Made by a program: the position numbers and the translations under genes. Positions 1 through 6,767 of a DNA stretch of 6,972 nucleotides are shown one piece after another. Source of the DNA: Gammaproteobacteria bacterium (GTDB taxonomy: Bacteria > Pseudomonadota > Gammaproteobacteria > Natronospirales > REEB76); the NCBI GenBank assembly GCA_027317045.1, contig DAHVFI010000283.1:1-6972 (forward strand), in the 5' to 3' direction. The notes beneath the pieces are model-generated. The model worked only from the letters and a program-made list of their open reading frames with translations, did not search any database and had not been told where the DNA came from. Within the stretch, counting starts at the first letter, position 1. Every line of letters starts with the position of its first letter.

Positions 1-1
1 T

Positions 2-340
2 TTAAGCATCCCTACGTTCCTGCTGGTGCCGTTGGTGGAGAACGCCATTAAACACGGTGTGGCCAAGGTGCCGGGTTGTGACACGCTGGTGATCGCCGGA
101 CAGCGTGCCGGCGAGTACCTGCAGTTCACAGTCACAAACATCGCTAGCGTGCATGAAACGAGTTCCGGAGATGAAGCGGGCGGCGGTGTTGGTCTCACCA
201 ACACGCGCAAGCGGTTGTCAGCCATCTACGGCAGTCGTTATCGCTTTGAGTCGAGCCGTGATCAGCAGGGGCATTGGCTGGCTTCGGTCGCCATCCCGGC
301 GCAGGCTAAGCCGCTGGCTGCGGGGCTGGCCCCGGCGTGA
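2..340 (+). CDS. LytS/AlgZ-type sensor histidine kinase, C-terminal fragment
   Basis: This is the last 112 residues of a sensor kinase; the reading frame is open to the left edge, so the sensor, membrane and phospho-acceptor parts lie outside the window. Seen: an N-box (PLVENAIKHG, about residues 10-19) preceded by IPTFLLV, the hallmark of the LytS/AlgZ/YehU class (His_kinase plus HATPase_c domains). A glycine-rich G2-type box followed by a conserved arginine-rich helix (GGGVGLTNTRKRL) lies at about residues 60-72. The domain would bind ATP and phosphorylate a conserved histidine upstream, normally signalling to a LytTR-type response regulator. Odd: the usual DxGxG (G1) motif is not obvious; the matching strand reads VTNIASVHE. 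No response regulator follows, because the next gene is convergent, so a partner would have to lie upstream or elsewhere. The tail after the ATPase fold is a short Ala/Pro-rich extension. Confidence 0.88.
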   Translation, partial: LSIPTFLLVPLVENAIKHGVAKVPGCDTLVIAGQRAGEYLQFTVTNIASVHETSSGDEAGGGVGLTNTRKRLSAIYGSRYRFESSRDQQGHWLASVAIPAQAKPLAAGLAPA

Positions 341-369
341 CGGTGTGATCGGGTGTGATTCAATTGTGT

Positions 370-395
370 CCCGCGCATGGATTTGTACGCGCGGG
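370..395. terminator. GC-rich hairpin between convergent genes
   Basis: A perfect 7-base inverted repeat (CCCGCGC at 370-376, GCGCGGG at 389-395) encloses a 12-base loop. It sits in the 61-base gap between the kinase stop (340) and the minus-strand lipoprotein stop (402), where a shared terminator would be expected. Neither side has a run of T, so intrinsic termination is uncertain. Confidence 0.3.
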
Positions 396-401
396 CGGTA
401 T

Positions 402-1124
402 TCAGTCCCGTTCGGCGACGATATGGAACTGCACTTTCACGGTATCGGCCACTTGCAAGCCGCCGCCGAGAATACTGAATGGCGTGATGCCGAAATCGCT
501 TTGCCGAATGTCGAAGCGGCCGGTGGCGGTGAGCAATTTGCCGCAGTGATTGAGCGCAATCGGCACGCTCAGTTGGTGCTCGGTGCCGTGCAGCGTAATA
601 CGCACCGTCACCTCCGGCCCCCATTCCGGGCCCACCAGCCGCACCGAGCGCACCCGGATATCCGGATAGCGCGTGACGTCGAGTACCGCCGGACCCAGCA
701 TGTTGTGCAGGGTTCCCGCGATGGCCGCGGCCGAGGGTTGGGCGGCAAAATCGGCGCCTTCCGCAGCCCGATCCGCCGGCGCATCCACCTGCAGGTCTGC
801 CAGCGACAGCGAGAAGGCAAAACCGGAGAGCGCAAAATTGCGGTTAAGATACAGGTCACCGCGGATGCCGCTGGCGCGGATCACGTGGTTGTGGCCAAAG
901 GCAGCCAGCGGTCCCGCCCGGTACACCAGAAAACGTATATCCGAGAGCCCGGGACGAATGCTGTAGTGCACCGCACCGACGGTAACCAGGGGCGGCAGCG
1001 GCGCCAACGCCGGCCCAGCCGCTTGCTTGACCGCCACACCTGCACAGCCGGCAATGGCCAACAGGGCCAGCACCGCAATGCTGAGCGTGCATCTCCGCGG
1101 TGGAATACCAGTCGGTAGTTTCAT
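402..1124 (-). CDS. YceI-domain lipoprotein
   Basis: A 240-residue exported protein of the YceI (lipocalin-like) family. Seen: a positively charged start, a hydrophobic stretch (residues 14-25) and a lipobox IAGC with the lipidation cysteine at residue 27, so membrane anchoring is expected. A proline-rich linker follows to about residue 47, then the YceI domain, with the characteristic FGHNHVI segment (residues 76-82) and a C-terminal FDIRQSDFGITPF/ADTVKVQF block (about 204-233). Known: YceI-fold proteins bind long isoprenoid or other amphipathic ligands; the ligand here is unknown. Start choice: the frame is open up to 1217, but ATG at 1124 is followed at once by the signal peptide and preceded by AGGAAG about 8-10 bases upstream, so it is preferred. 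The gene is divergent from cytochrome b561. At 240 residues it is longer than the usual 180-190 because of the linker and internal insertions. Confidence 0.85.
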   Translation of the reverse strand: MKLPTGIPPRRCTLSIAVLALLAIAGCAGVAVKQAAGPALAPLPPLVTVGAVHYSIRPGLSDIRFLVYRAGPLAAFGHNHVIRASGIRGDLYLNRNFALSGFAFSLSLADLQVDAPADRAAEGADFAAQPSAAAIAGTLHNMLGPAVLDVTRYPDIRVRSVRLVGPEWGPEVTVRITLHGTEHQLSVPIALNHCGKLLTATGRFDIRQSDFGITPFSILGGGLQVADTVKVQFHIVAERD

Positions 1125-1192
1125 TTTAGGACTTCCTGTAAAACCTGAACCACATGCGTTGCGTATAACCAATGCCGGAGAGATTAAATCAG
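1125..1192. promoter_or_regulatory. Divergent intergenic region, YceI lipoprotein / cytochrome b561
   Basis: These 68 bases lie between the start codons of the minus-strand lipoprotein and the plus-strand cytochrome, so they should hold at least the leftward promoter and probably both. A TATAAC hexamer at 1164-1169 resembles a plus-strand -10 box, but no good -35 box stands 16-18 bases upstream. Ribosome binding sites are visible at both ends: AGGAAG for the lipoprotein and GGAGAG at 1177-1182 for the cytochrome. The promoter assignment is inferred from gene layout. Confidence 0.35.
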
Positions 1193-1795
1193 ATGCACGG
1201 CCCTTCACAACAGCCATTGATTCCGTTGGCTAACACGCCGACACGCTACGGTATTGTGGCCCAGACGTTTCATTGGGTCATCGTGGCACTGGTGATGCTG
1301 CAGTTCGTGCTCGGCATCTGGGCGCATGCACTGCCCATCAGTCTGGAAAGACTCATCTTGCTCGCCCGCCACAAATCCATCGGCTTCACCATTTTCGGCT
1401 TGGTGGTGCTGCGGCTTGGCTGGCGGCTGTATTCGCCGCCTCCGCCGCAGCCACCCGTACCGCACCCGGTCTTGCGGATGACGGCACGCCTGTCCCACAT
1501 TCTGCTGTATGCGCTGCTGCTCAGCATGCCGGTGATCGGTTGGCTATTGTCCTCCGCTTCCAACCTGACGGTGAGCTGGTTCGGGCTGTTTTCGCTGCCG
1601 AATCTGGTGAGACCTGACCGGCGGCTGGCCCACTGGTTGCTATTCACACACCAAAGCATGGCTTGGCTGCTGCTGACCTTGGTGATTCTGCATATCAGCG
1701 CCGCGCTCTGGCATCACATTATCCTCAGAGATGAGGTATTGTTGCGCATGCTGCCTTTCACGCGCAGCGGCGACCGCACCAGGAACCCGCCATGA
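1193..1795 (+). CDS. Cytochrome b561 (YceJ/CybB-like di-heme membrane protein)
   Basis: A 200-residue inner-membrane protein with four predicted transmembrane helices (about residues 22-44, 58-79, 100-120 and 150-173). It belongs to the prokaryotic cytochrome b561 family, which carries two b hemes and passes electrons between quinones and other carriers. Seen: histidines 27, 60, 153 and 167. The 14-residue spacing of the last pair and the position of the first two match E. coli CybB heme ligands His13, 45, 137 and 151. HKSIG after His60 and RLSHILLYALLLSMPVIGW are family signatures. Start choice: ATG 1193 has GGAGAG ten bases upstream; the in-frame ATG at 1172 has no ribosome binding site. 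Its stop overlaps the next gene by four bases (ATGA), so the two are translationally coupled, as in E. coli yceJ-yceI. The C-terminus is a short basic cytoplasmic tail. Confidence 0.92.
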   Translation: MHGPSQQPLIPLANTPTRYGIVAQTFHWVIVALVMLQFVLGIWAHALPISLERLILLARHKSIGFTIFGLVVLRLGWRLYSPPPPQPPVPHPVLRMTARLSHILLYALLLSMPVIGWLLSSASNLTVSWFGLFSLPNLVRPDRRLAHWLLFTHQSMAWLLLTLVILHISAALWHHIILRDEVLLRMLPFTRSGDRTRNPP

Positions 1796-2361
1796 ACCGG
1801 CTAGTGATACTGTGTTTATTCGGATTGGTGGCTGCGTGCAACGCGCCGTTTGCTGCCGCGAGCTGCTGGGTGCCGGTACCCGCGCTAAGCCGTATCGTGT
1901 TCAGCACCACTCAGGCGGGGGCGCCGTTCCAGGGCACTTTCCATGATTATGATGGTCTCGTTTGTATGGATGCCGGCGGCAACAGCCATATCCGTGTCAG
2001 CGTGAACACCGCGTCCGTAGATACTCAATTGCCGGAACTGGACACCGCGTTGCGTGGCCCGGATTTCTTCGACACCCGCCGCTGGCCGCAAGCGTTATTC
2101 GAAAGCGAGAGCGTACGCCCAATGGGACAGGGACGTTACCGGGTGACCGGAAAGTTGACGCTACGCGACGTGACCCATGAGGTGAGCGTGCCGTTTACAT
2201 TTACGCCAGCGACGGACGGCAATGCCCGGCTCGAGGGTCGGCTGAGACTTGAGCGCTTGGATTACCATATCGGTCTCGGTCAATGGGCTGACACCCGTTG
2301 GGTAGGCAATCAGGTGGAGTTAACATTCTCAATAGTAGTCAAGCCCGCGGCCGGGAAATAA
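1792..2361 (+). CDS. yceI: YceI family exported protein
   Basis: A 189-residue protein, the usual YceI length (E. coli YceI has 191). Seen: an N-terminal hydrophobic signal (about residues 3-15); the domain start SRIVFSTTQAGAPFQGTF; the central WPQALFESESV; VTGKLTLRDVTHEVSVPF (about 124-141); and the closing RLDYHIGLGQWADTRWVGNQVEL, all typical of the family. The fold is a lipocalin-like barrel that binds polyisoprenoid or quinone-like molecules in characterised members. The export route is ambiguous: VAAC with Cys16 fits a lipobox, while APFAAA before Ser24 fits ordinary signal peptidase cleavage. The gene overlaps cytochrome b561 by four bases and has AGGA at 1781-1784 as its ribosome binding site, so the two products are probably made together. 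A role with the cytochrome in envelope electron transfer is inference. Confidence 0.92.
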   Translation: MNRLVILCLFGLVAACNAPFAAASCWVPVPALSRIVFSTTQAGAPFQGTFHDYDGLVCMDAGGNSHIRVSVNTASVDTQLPELDTALRGPDFFDTRRWPQALFESESVRPMGQGRYRVTGKLTLRDVTHEVSVPFTFTPATDGNARLEGRLRLERLDYHIGLGQWADTRWVGNQVELTFSIVVKPAAGK

Positions 2362-2370
2362 AGCCGCGGG
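2344..2370 (+). terminator. Hairpin straddling the yceI stop codon
   Basis: A perfect 8-base inverted repeat (CCCGCGGC at 2344-2351, GCCGCGGG at 2363-2370) encloses an 11-base loop that contains the TAA stop of yceI (2359-2361). The stem is all G/C and should be stable in RNA. It is followed by AAATCTGG rather than a T run, so it may mark an mRNA processing or stability boundary, or partial termination before the peroxiredoxin gene, rather than a classic terminator. Confidence 0.35.
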
Positions 2371-2443
2371 AAATCTGGCTGTTTAACGTGAATTCGGCGT
2401 GCGTGACCGCATTCAGATTTTATCTATCACGCGTATTCAATCC

Positions 2444-2449
2444 AGGAGG
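2444..2449 (+). promoter_or_regulatory. Consensus ribosome binding site of the peroxiredoxin gene
   Basis: A perfect AGGAGG lies seven bases upstream of ATG 2457. It settles the start against longer in-frame alternatives and suggests strong translation. No convincing -35/-10 pair is visible in the 95-base gap before it. Confidence 0.85.
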
Positions 2450-2456
2450 CTTAATC

Positions 2457-3002
2457 ATGAAACGCTTCTTTTTTGTTTTGACGTTGATCGGTACACTGTT
2501 CGCACTGCCGGCTTTCGCGAGCCTGAATGTGGGCGCCAAGGCGCCGCTGTTCACCGCCGAGGCTTCGTTGGGTGGCAAGGTCTACAGTTTCTCACTCGCT
2601 GATGCGCTCAAGAAGGGCCCGGTGGTGCTGTATTTCTACCCGGCGGCATTCACCAAAGGCTGCACCATTGAGGCCCACGACTTCGCTGCGGCCATGGGTC
2701 AGTACCATGCTTTGGGTGCCACGGTGATAGGCGTGTCCCACGACAACATCGCCATCCTGAAGAAATTCTCGGTGAGCGAGTGCCGCAGCAAGTTCCCGGT
2801 GGCGGCCGATACTAATCAGAAAATCATGCGCTCCTATGACGCGGTGCTACCGCAGCACGATGCCTATGCCAACCGGACCTCGTATGTGATTGCACCGGAC
2901 GGCACCATCATCTATACCTATACCAACCTCAACCCCGATCAGCACGTCGCCAATACCCTGGCCGCCTTGAAGCGCTGGGAATCACAACATAAAAAAGCCT
3001 GA
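2457..3002 (+). CDS. Exported peroxiredoxin (PrxQ/BCP-like thiol peroxidase)
   Basis: A 181-residue thioredoxin-fold peroxidase that reduces hydrogen peroxide or organic peroxides with a catalytic cysteine. Seen: a signal peptide (residues 1-21, ending ALPAFA before Ser22), so it should act in the periplasm. The active-site block FYPAAFTKGC has Pro62, Thr66 and the peroxidatic Cys69. The partner arginine is likely Arg140 in NRTSYVI, followed by the family's APDGTI turn. Odd: the residue five after Cys69, where many BCP proteins carry the resolving cysteine, is His74. The only other cysteine in the mature protein is Cys109 (SVSECRSKFPVAAD), 40 residues on, close to the helix-3 position used by another PrxQ subgroup. 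Start: ATG 2457 directly after AGGAGG. The gene follows yceI in the same direction, so it may share a transcript with cytochrome b561-yceI, although a hairpin lies between. The reductant is unknown. Confidence 0.9.
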   Translation: MKRFFFVLTLIGTLFALPAFASLNVGAKAPLFTAEASLGGKVYSFSLADALKKGPVVLYFYPAAFTKGCTIEAHDFAAAMGQYHALGATVIGVSHDNIAILKKFSVSECRSKFPVAADTNQKIMRSYDAVLPQHDAYANRTSYVIAPDGTIIYTYTNLNPDQHVANTLAALKRWESQHKKA

Positions 3003-3029
3003 TGATCAAGGTATGTGTTGAATTGTACG

Positions 3030-3066
3030 CGCACCCCACCCGTGCATTACAGGGATGGGGTGTGCG
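3030..3066. terminator. Candidate bidirectional terminator between convergent genes
   Basis: ACCCCACCC (3033-3041) pairs with GGGATGGGGT (3052-3061), with one bulged A and a 10-base loop; CGC (3030-3032) and GCG (3064-3066) can add outer pairs with a small internal loop. It lies in the 108-base gap between the peroxiredoxin stop (3002) and the minus-strand hydrolase stop (3111), where both transcripts must end. The downstream T run on the plus strand is short (TTTCT). Confidence 0.45.
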
Positions 3067-3110
3067 TTTCTGGGAATTTCGCAAATCAGCGATACACCAG
3101 AGCATCGGCA

Positions 3111-3746
3111 TTAGGCATGACTAAAACGGCCATTATTTAAAAACCCGATCACCTGTTCAGCGACTTCCGGGCTGAAGAGCATGCCGGTATGGTGCACATC
3201 GAGTTCGATTTGGTCGGTGGCGCCGGAGATGCGGGTTTCTTGCACTGCTACCAAACCATCGTGAGGTTCCGGCAAGTCCGGATGGGTCAGCCCGAAACCC
3301 AGTCCGGCGGTACCCACCAGCACACCCAGTTCACGTTTGCGATGCCACACCGGTTCATATTCTTCCGCCAAACCATCCGCGCCGCTTTGACCCAGAAGCC
3401 AGCCCCAATTCCTATCTACCATGTTGCGCGCGGCGATGCTGCCGCGTACCGGTGAACCCAAGAGCACTACCCGACCCGGTGGAATTTTTGGACTCATTTC
3501 AAACATGCGTAGAATCACCAGTCCACCCAGGCTATGCCCCACCAGATGCAGTGTGGTCGCATCAAGTTGCGCGATGTACTCTGCTAGGCGCCGTGCGTTC
3601 TCACGCACCGGTTCCAGCACCGTGTGATAGTGGAATTGATGGCTTTGGAACCCGGCCTGGGACACACGCAAGCGCAGCAGGCCCAGTTCCAGGCCGGTCA
3701 TGTACAGTCCGTGGACGAAAACAACGGTTCCCTTGCCGGCGCTCAT
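3111..3746 (-). CDS. Alpha/beta hydrolase (lipase/esterase-like)
   Basis: A 211-residue serine hydrolase of the alpha/beta fold. Seen: VVFVHGLYM at residues 8-16, where HG helps form the oxyanion hole; the nucleophile elbow GHSLGG with Ser72; a likely acid Asp163 in PHDGLV; and the catalytic histidine, probably His186, in DVHHTGML. The order and spacing resemble short lipase-like proteins related to PGAP1/triacylglycerol lipases. The substrate cannot be read from sequence. No signal peptide or membrane helix is present with this start, so it is probably cytoplasmic. Start choice: the frame stays open to ATG 3923, but the extra 59 residues look unlike the family and would run almost to the ispG start, while ATG 3746 begins just before the first strand. 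No strong ribosome binding site is seen there, so the start is moderately sure. The gene is divergent from ispG and convergent with the peroxiredoxin. Confidence 0.83.
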   Translation of the reverse strand: MSAGKGTVVFVHGLYMTGLELGLLRLRVSQAGFQSHQFHYHTVLEPVRENARRLAEYIAQLDATTLHLVGHSLGGLVILRMFEMSPKIPPGRVVLLGSPVRGSIAARNMVDRNWGWLLGQSGADGLAEEYEPVWHRKRELGVLVGTAGLGFGLTHPDLPEPHDGLVAVQETRISGATDQIELDVHHTGMLFSPEVAEQVIGFLNNGRFSHA

Positions 3747-3951
3747 GGATATCTTGATTGCAGGTTGCGCACCACCAGAATCGGCATACCTGACATGGTA
3801 CGCAAGCGCGGCTGGCCTGAGAAGCCAGGAAACGAGTATTGCCACACTGCTGAATACGTCCCCGGGCACCATCTTTGTTCCGGTTACGGGGGACGCTGGT
3901 GAATTCCAAGAATCCGCTATCATTAAGCGTCATAATGCGGCCGTGAAATCC
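3747..3951. promoter_or_regulatory. Divergent intergenic region, hydrolase / ispG
   Basis: These 205 bases between the chosen starts should hold the promoters of both genes. Possible plus-strand -10 boxes near ispG are TATCAT (3918-3923) and CATAAT (3931-3936), but neither has a recognisable -35 box at normal spacing. Both flanking reading frames happen to stay open across much of the region, so upstream starts cannot be excluded. Confidence 0.3.
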
Positions 3952-5211
<1,260 letters not shown>

Positions 5212-5226
5212 CCCGCGGTCATTACT

Positions 5227-5255
5227 TTTACATTGTATGCAAGGTCCGATGTATA
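5227..5255 (+). promoter_or_regulatory. Candidate sigma-70-type promoter upstream of phhA
   Basis: TTTACA (5227-5232) and TGTATA (5250-5255), 17 bases apart, match the -35 and -10 pattern reasonably. They lie in the only AT-rich patch of the 129-base gap between ispG and phhA, about 85 bases before the phhA start. Overlapping TATATA and TATATT hexamers make the exact -10 uncertain. No experimentally known operator is recognised. Confidence 0.4.
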
Positions 5256-5340
5256 TATTAGGTAGGAACTGCAGCATGCCCCCGGCGTTTCCCGGCTATC
5301 CGCTCCCGACTGGTAAACTGGCGGTCTGAGGCAGAACTCC

Positions 5341-6147
5341 ATGGGCAAAAGCACCCAATACACCGCCAAAGTCCCGGATGAGCACGGTTTAATCCCTTAT
5401 ACACCGGAAGAGGATGCCGTCTGGCGCGATTTGATCACCCGCCAACGGCCCATCGTTGAAAAGTATGCCTGTGACGATTATCTGCAGGCCTTGGAACGCA
5501 TGCATTTTCCGACGGACCGCATCCCCCAGTGCCCTGAGGTCTCGGCGGTGCTCCGGCAGCATACCGGTTGGCAAGTGGTGCCGGTACCGGCCTTGATCCC
5601 CTTTGACCAGTTTTTCAGCCTGCTAGCCGACAAGAAATTCCCGGCCGCCTCCTTCATTCGCAGCCGCGAGGACATGGACTACCTGCAGGAGCCGGATATT
5701 TTCCACGAGGTCTTTGGCCATACTCCGCTGCTCACCGATCCACGCTTCGCCGAATTCACCCATGCCTACGGCATGGCTGGCATGCGCGCGGACAAAAAGG
5801 ACCACATGATGCTGGCGCGGCTCTACTGGTTCACGGTGGAATTTGGATTAATAAAAACGCGCAGGGGCTTGAAAACCTACGGTGCAGGTATCGTGTCATC
5901 GTTCGGAGAAACCCCTTATTCCATCGACAGCAGCAAACCCTTGCGCAAGCCCTTCGACCCCATTGATGCCCTGCGCACACCCTACCGCATCGATATTTTC
6001 CAGACCACTTACTTCATCATCAACAGCCTGGAAGACATGTTCAATCTAGCCCATAAGAACCTGATCGTCCTCATCAATGAGGCCCGGCGGCTGGGAATGC
6101 ATGACCCCAATTTCCCGCCTGCCGACAAGAAAATCGGCTGGGCTTGA
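5341..6147 (+). CDS. phhA: Phenylalanine 4-monooxygenase
   Basis: PhhA hydroxylates phenylalanine to tyrosine in the cytoplasm, using oxygen, non-heme iron and tetrahydropterin. It is 268 residues, the normal bacterial single-domain length (about 262 in Pseudomonas), without the regulatory domain of animal enzymes. Seen: the iron-binding facial triad His122 and His127 in DIFHEVFGH and Glu167 in WFTVEFGL; the pterin/substrate loop VVPVPALIPFDQFF (about 79-92); and FIRSREDMDYLQEPD just before the triad. GAGIVSSFGE and DIFQTTYFI complete the family pattern. Start: ATG 5341 has GAGG at 5328-5331, nine bases upstream. phhB follows 45 bases downstream in the same direction, the usual pairing because PhhB regenerates the cofactor. 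An aromatic aminotransferase gene, third in the Pseudomonas cluster, is absent here. Confidence 0.97.
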   Translation: MGKSTQYTAKVPDEHGLIPYTPEEDAVWRDLITRQRPIVEKYACDDYLQALERMHFPTDRIPQCPEVSAVLRQHTGWQVVPVPALIPFDQFFSLLADKKFPAASFIRSREDMDYLQEPDIFHEVFGHTPLLTDPRFAEFTHAYGMAGMRADKKDHMMLARLYWFTVEFGLIKTRRGLKTYGAGIVSSFGETPYSIDSSKPLRKPFDPIDALRTPYRIDIFQTTYFIINSLEDMFNLAHKNLIVLINEARRLGMHDPNFPPADKKIGWA

Positions 6148-6192
6148 ACGTATTCATTCGCCCACAAAATCACTCACTACCACGAGGTTGTC

Positions 6193-6531
6193 ATGACGGA
6201 ACTGGCCGAGAAGCACTGCGTCCCCTGCGAAGGCGGCGTCAAACCCCTGATCCGCGAGGAAGCGGAGCGCTATTTGAAAAAGCTGGCGCCTGACTGGCAA
6301 CTTGGCGCTGACGGCAAACAGATCTACAAGGATTTCAAGTTCAAGGGTTTCAACGGCACCCTGGGCTTTGTGAATGCCATCGCCTGGATCGCCAATCAGC
6401 AAGGCCATCATCCGGACCTGGAAGTGGGTTACGGCCACTGCCTGGTGCGTTATACCACCCATGCCATCGGCGGCCTGTCAGAAAATGACTTCATCTGCGC
6501 TGCCAAGGTGGACAAGCTGCTGGCAAAATAG
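6193..6531 (+). CDS. phhB: Pterin-4a-carbinolamine dehydratase
   Basis: PhhB dehydrates 4a-hydroxytetrahydropterin, the spent cofactor released by PhhA, so that it can be reduced again. It is 112 residues, normal for the PCD/DCoH family. Seen: the active-site block GHHPDLEVGYGHCLVRYTTH with His72, His73 and His90, then AIGGLSENDFICAAKVD, all family signatures. An N-terminal CVPCEGGV (Cys9, Cys12) is a CxxC feature common in bacterial members. Start: ATG 6193 has GAGG at 6184-6187 with five bases spacing. It lies 45 bases after phhA with no hairpin between, so the two should form an operon; the palindromic terminator 22 bases past its stop closes it. It may also serve in pterin metabolism beyond PhhA. 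Confidence 0.96.
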   Translation: MTELAEKHCVPCEGGVKPLIREEAERYLKKLAPDWQLGADGKQIYKDFKFKGFNGTLGFVNAIAWIANQQGHHPDLEVGYGHCLVRYTTHAIGGLSENDFICAAKVDKLLAK

Positions 6532-6553
6532 GGTTTCCCCCTATCCTAAGACT

Positions 6554-6579
6554 CAAAACCCCGCGGCCGCGGGGTTTTG
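6554..6579. terminator. Strong palindromic rho-independent terminator after phhB
   Basis: A perfect 26-base palindrome, each half CAAAACCCCGCGG or its complement, is followed by TTT on the plus strand. The RNA would form a long GC-rich stem with A/U pairs at its base; the four T of the second arm plus the TTT after G6579 form the U-rich tail. The same holds for the minus strand (TTTTG), so it can also stop leftward transcription from the Ubi-type gene. The centre contains the 8-base GCGGCCGC. Confidence 0.85.
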
Positions 6580-6767
6580 TTTGGGTATCGGGATTGCGGA
6601 CTGCGGCGCCTGGTGACGCCTTGCAGATGCCGGCCACAAAACACGAACATCACCCTGCATCCACGGTTTTGATCTATCGAGTCGCGCAACACACCGCCGG
6701 CATCCCGATCTAGGCAACCCATGTCTTGAGTGATGCAAAACCGCGGACGGCCAAGCAAAGTATCGGT
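6580..6767. other. Non-coding stretch between phhB terminator and Ubi-type gene
   Basis: No convincing gene is seen in these 188 bases: the open frames present have no family resemblance. The stretch holds several imperfect inverted repeats: GATGCCGGC (6626-6634) with GCCGGCATC (6696-6704), ATCGGGAT (6587-6594) with ATCCCGAT (6702-6709), and CCACGGTTTTG (6661-6671) with CAAAACCGCGG (6736-6746, one mismatch). It is probably the 3' untranslated region of the minus-strand gene. Confidence 0.5.

Noticed and set aside
105..1118. Long plus-strand open frame of 337 codons across the kinase end and the YceI lipoprotein
   Set aside because: It is rich in Arg, His and Pro, shows no family resemblance and is antisense to a clear YceI lipoprotein with signal peptide; it is a GC-bias shadow.
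2298..2456. Longer N-terminus for the peroxiredoxin
   Set aside because: It would overlap yceI and bury the signal peptide; AGGAGG directly before ATG 2457 decides the start.
5227..5232. TTTACA as half of a TyrR/PhhR operator upstream of phhA
   Set aside because: The matching TGTAAA half is absent at the expected spacing; it is better read as a -35 box.
5320..5332. Possible sigma-54 promoter (GG ... GC) just before phhA
   Set aside because: Spacing between GG and GC is nine rather than ten bases, and the element would overlap the ribosome binding site.
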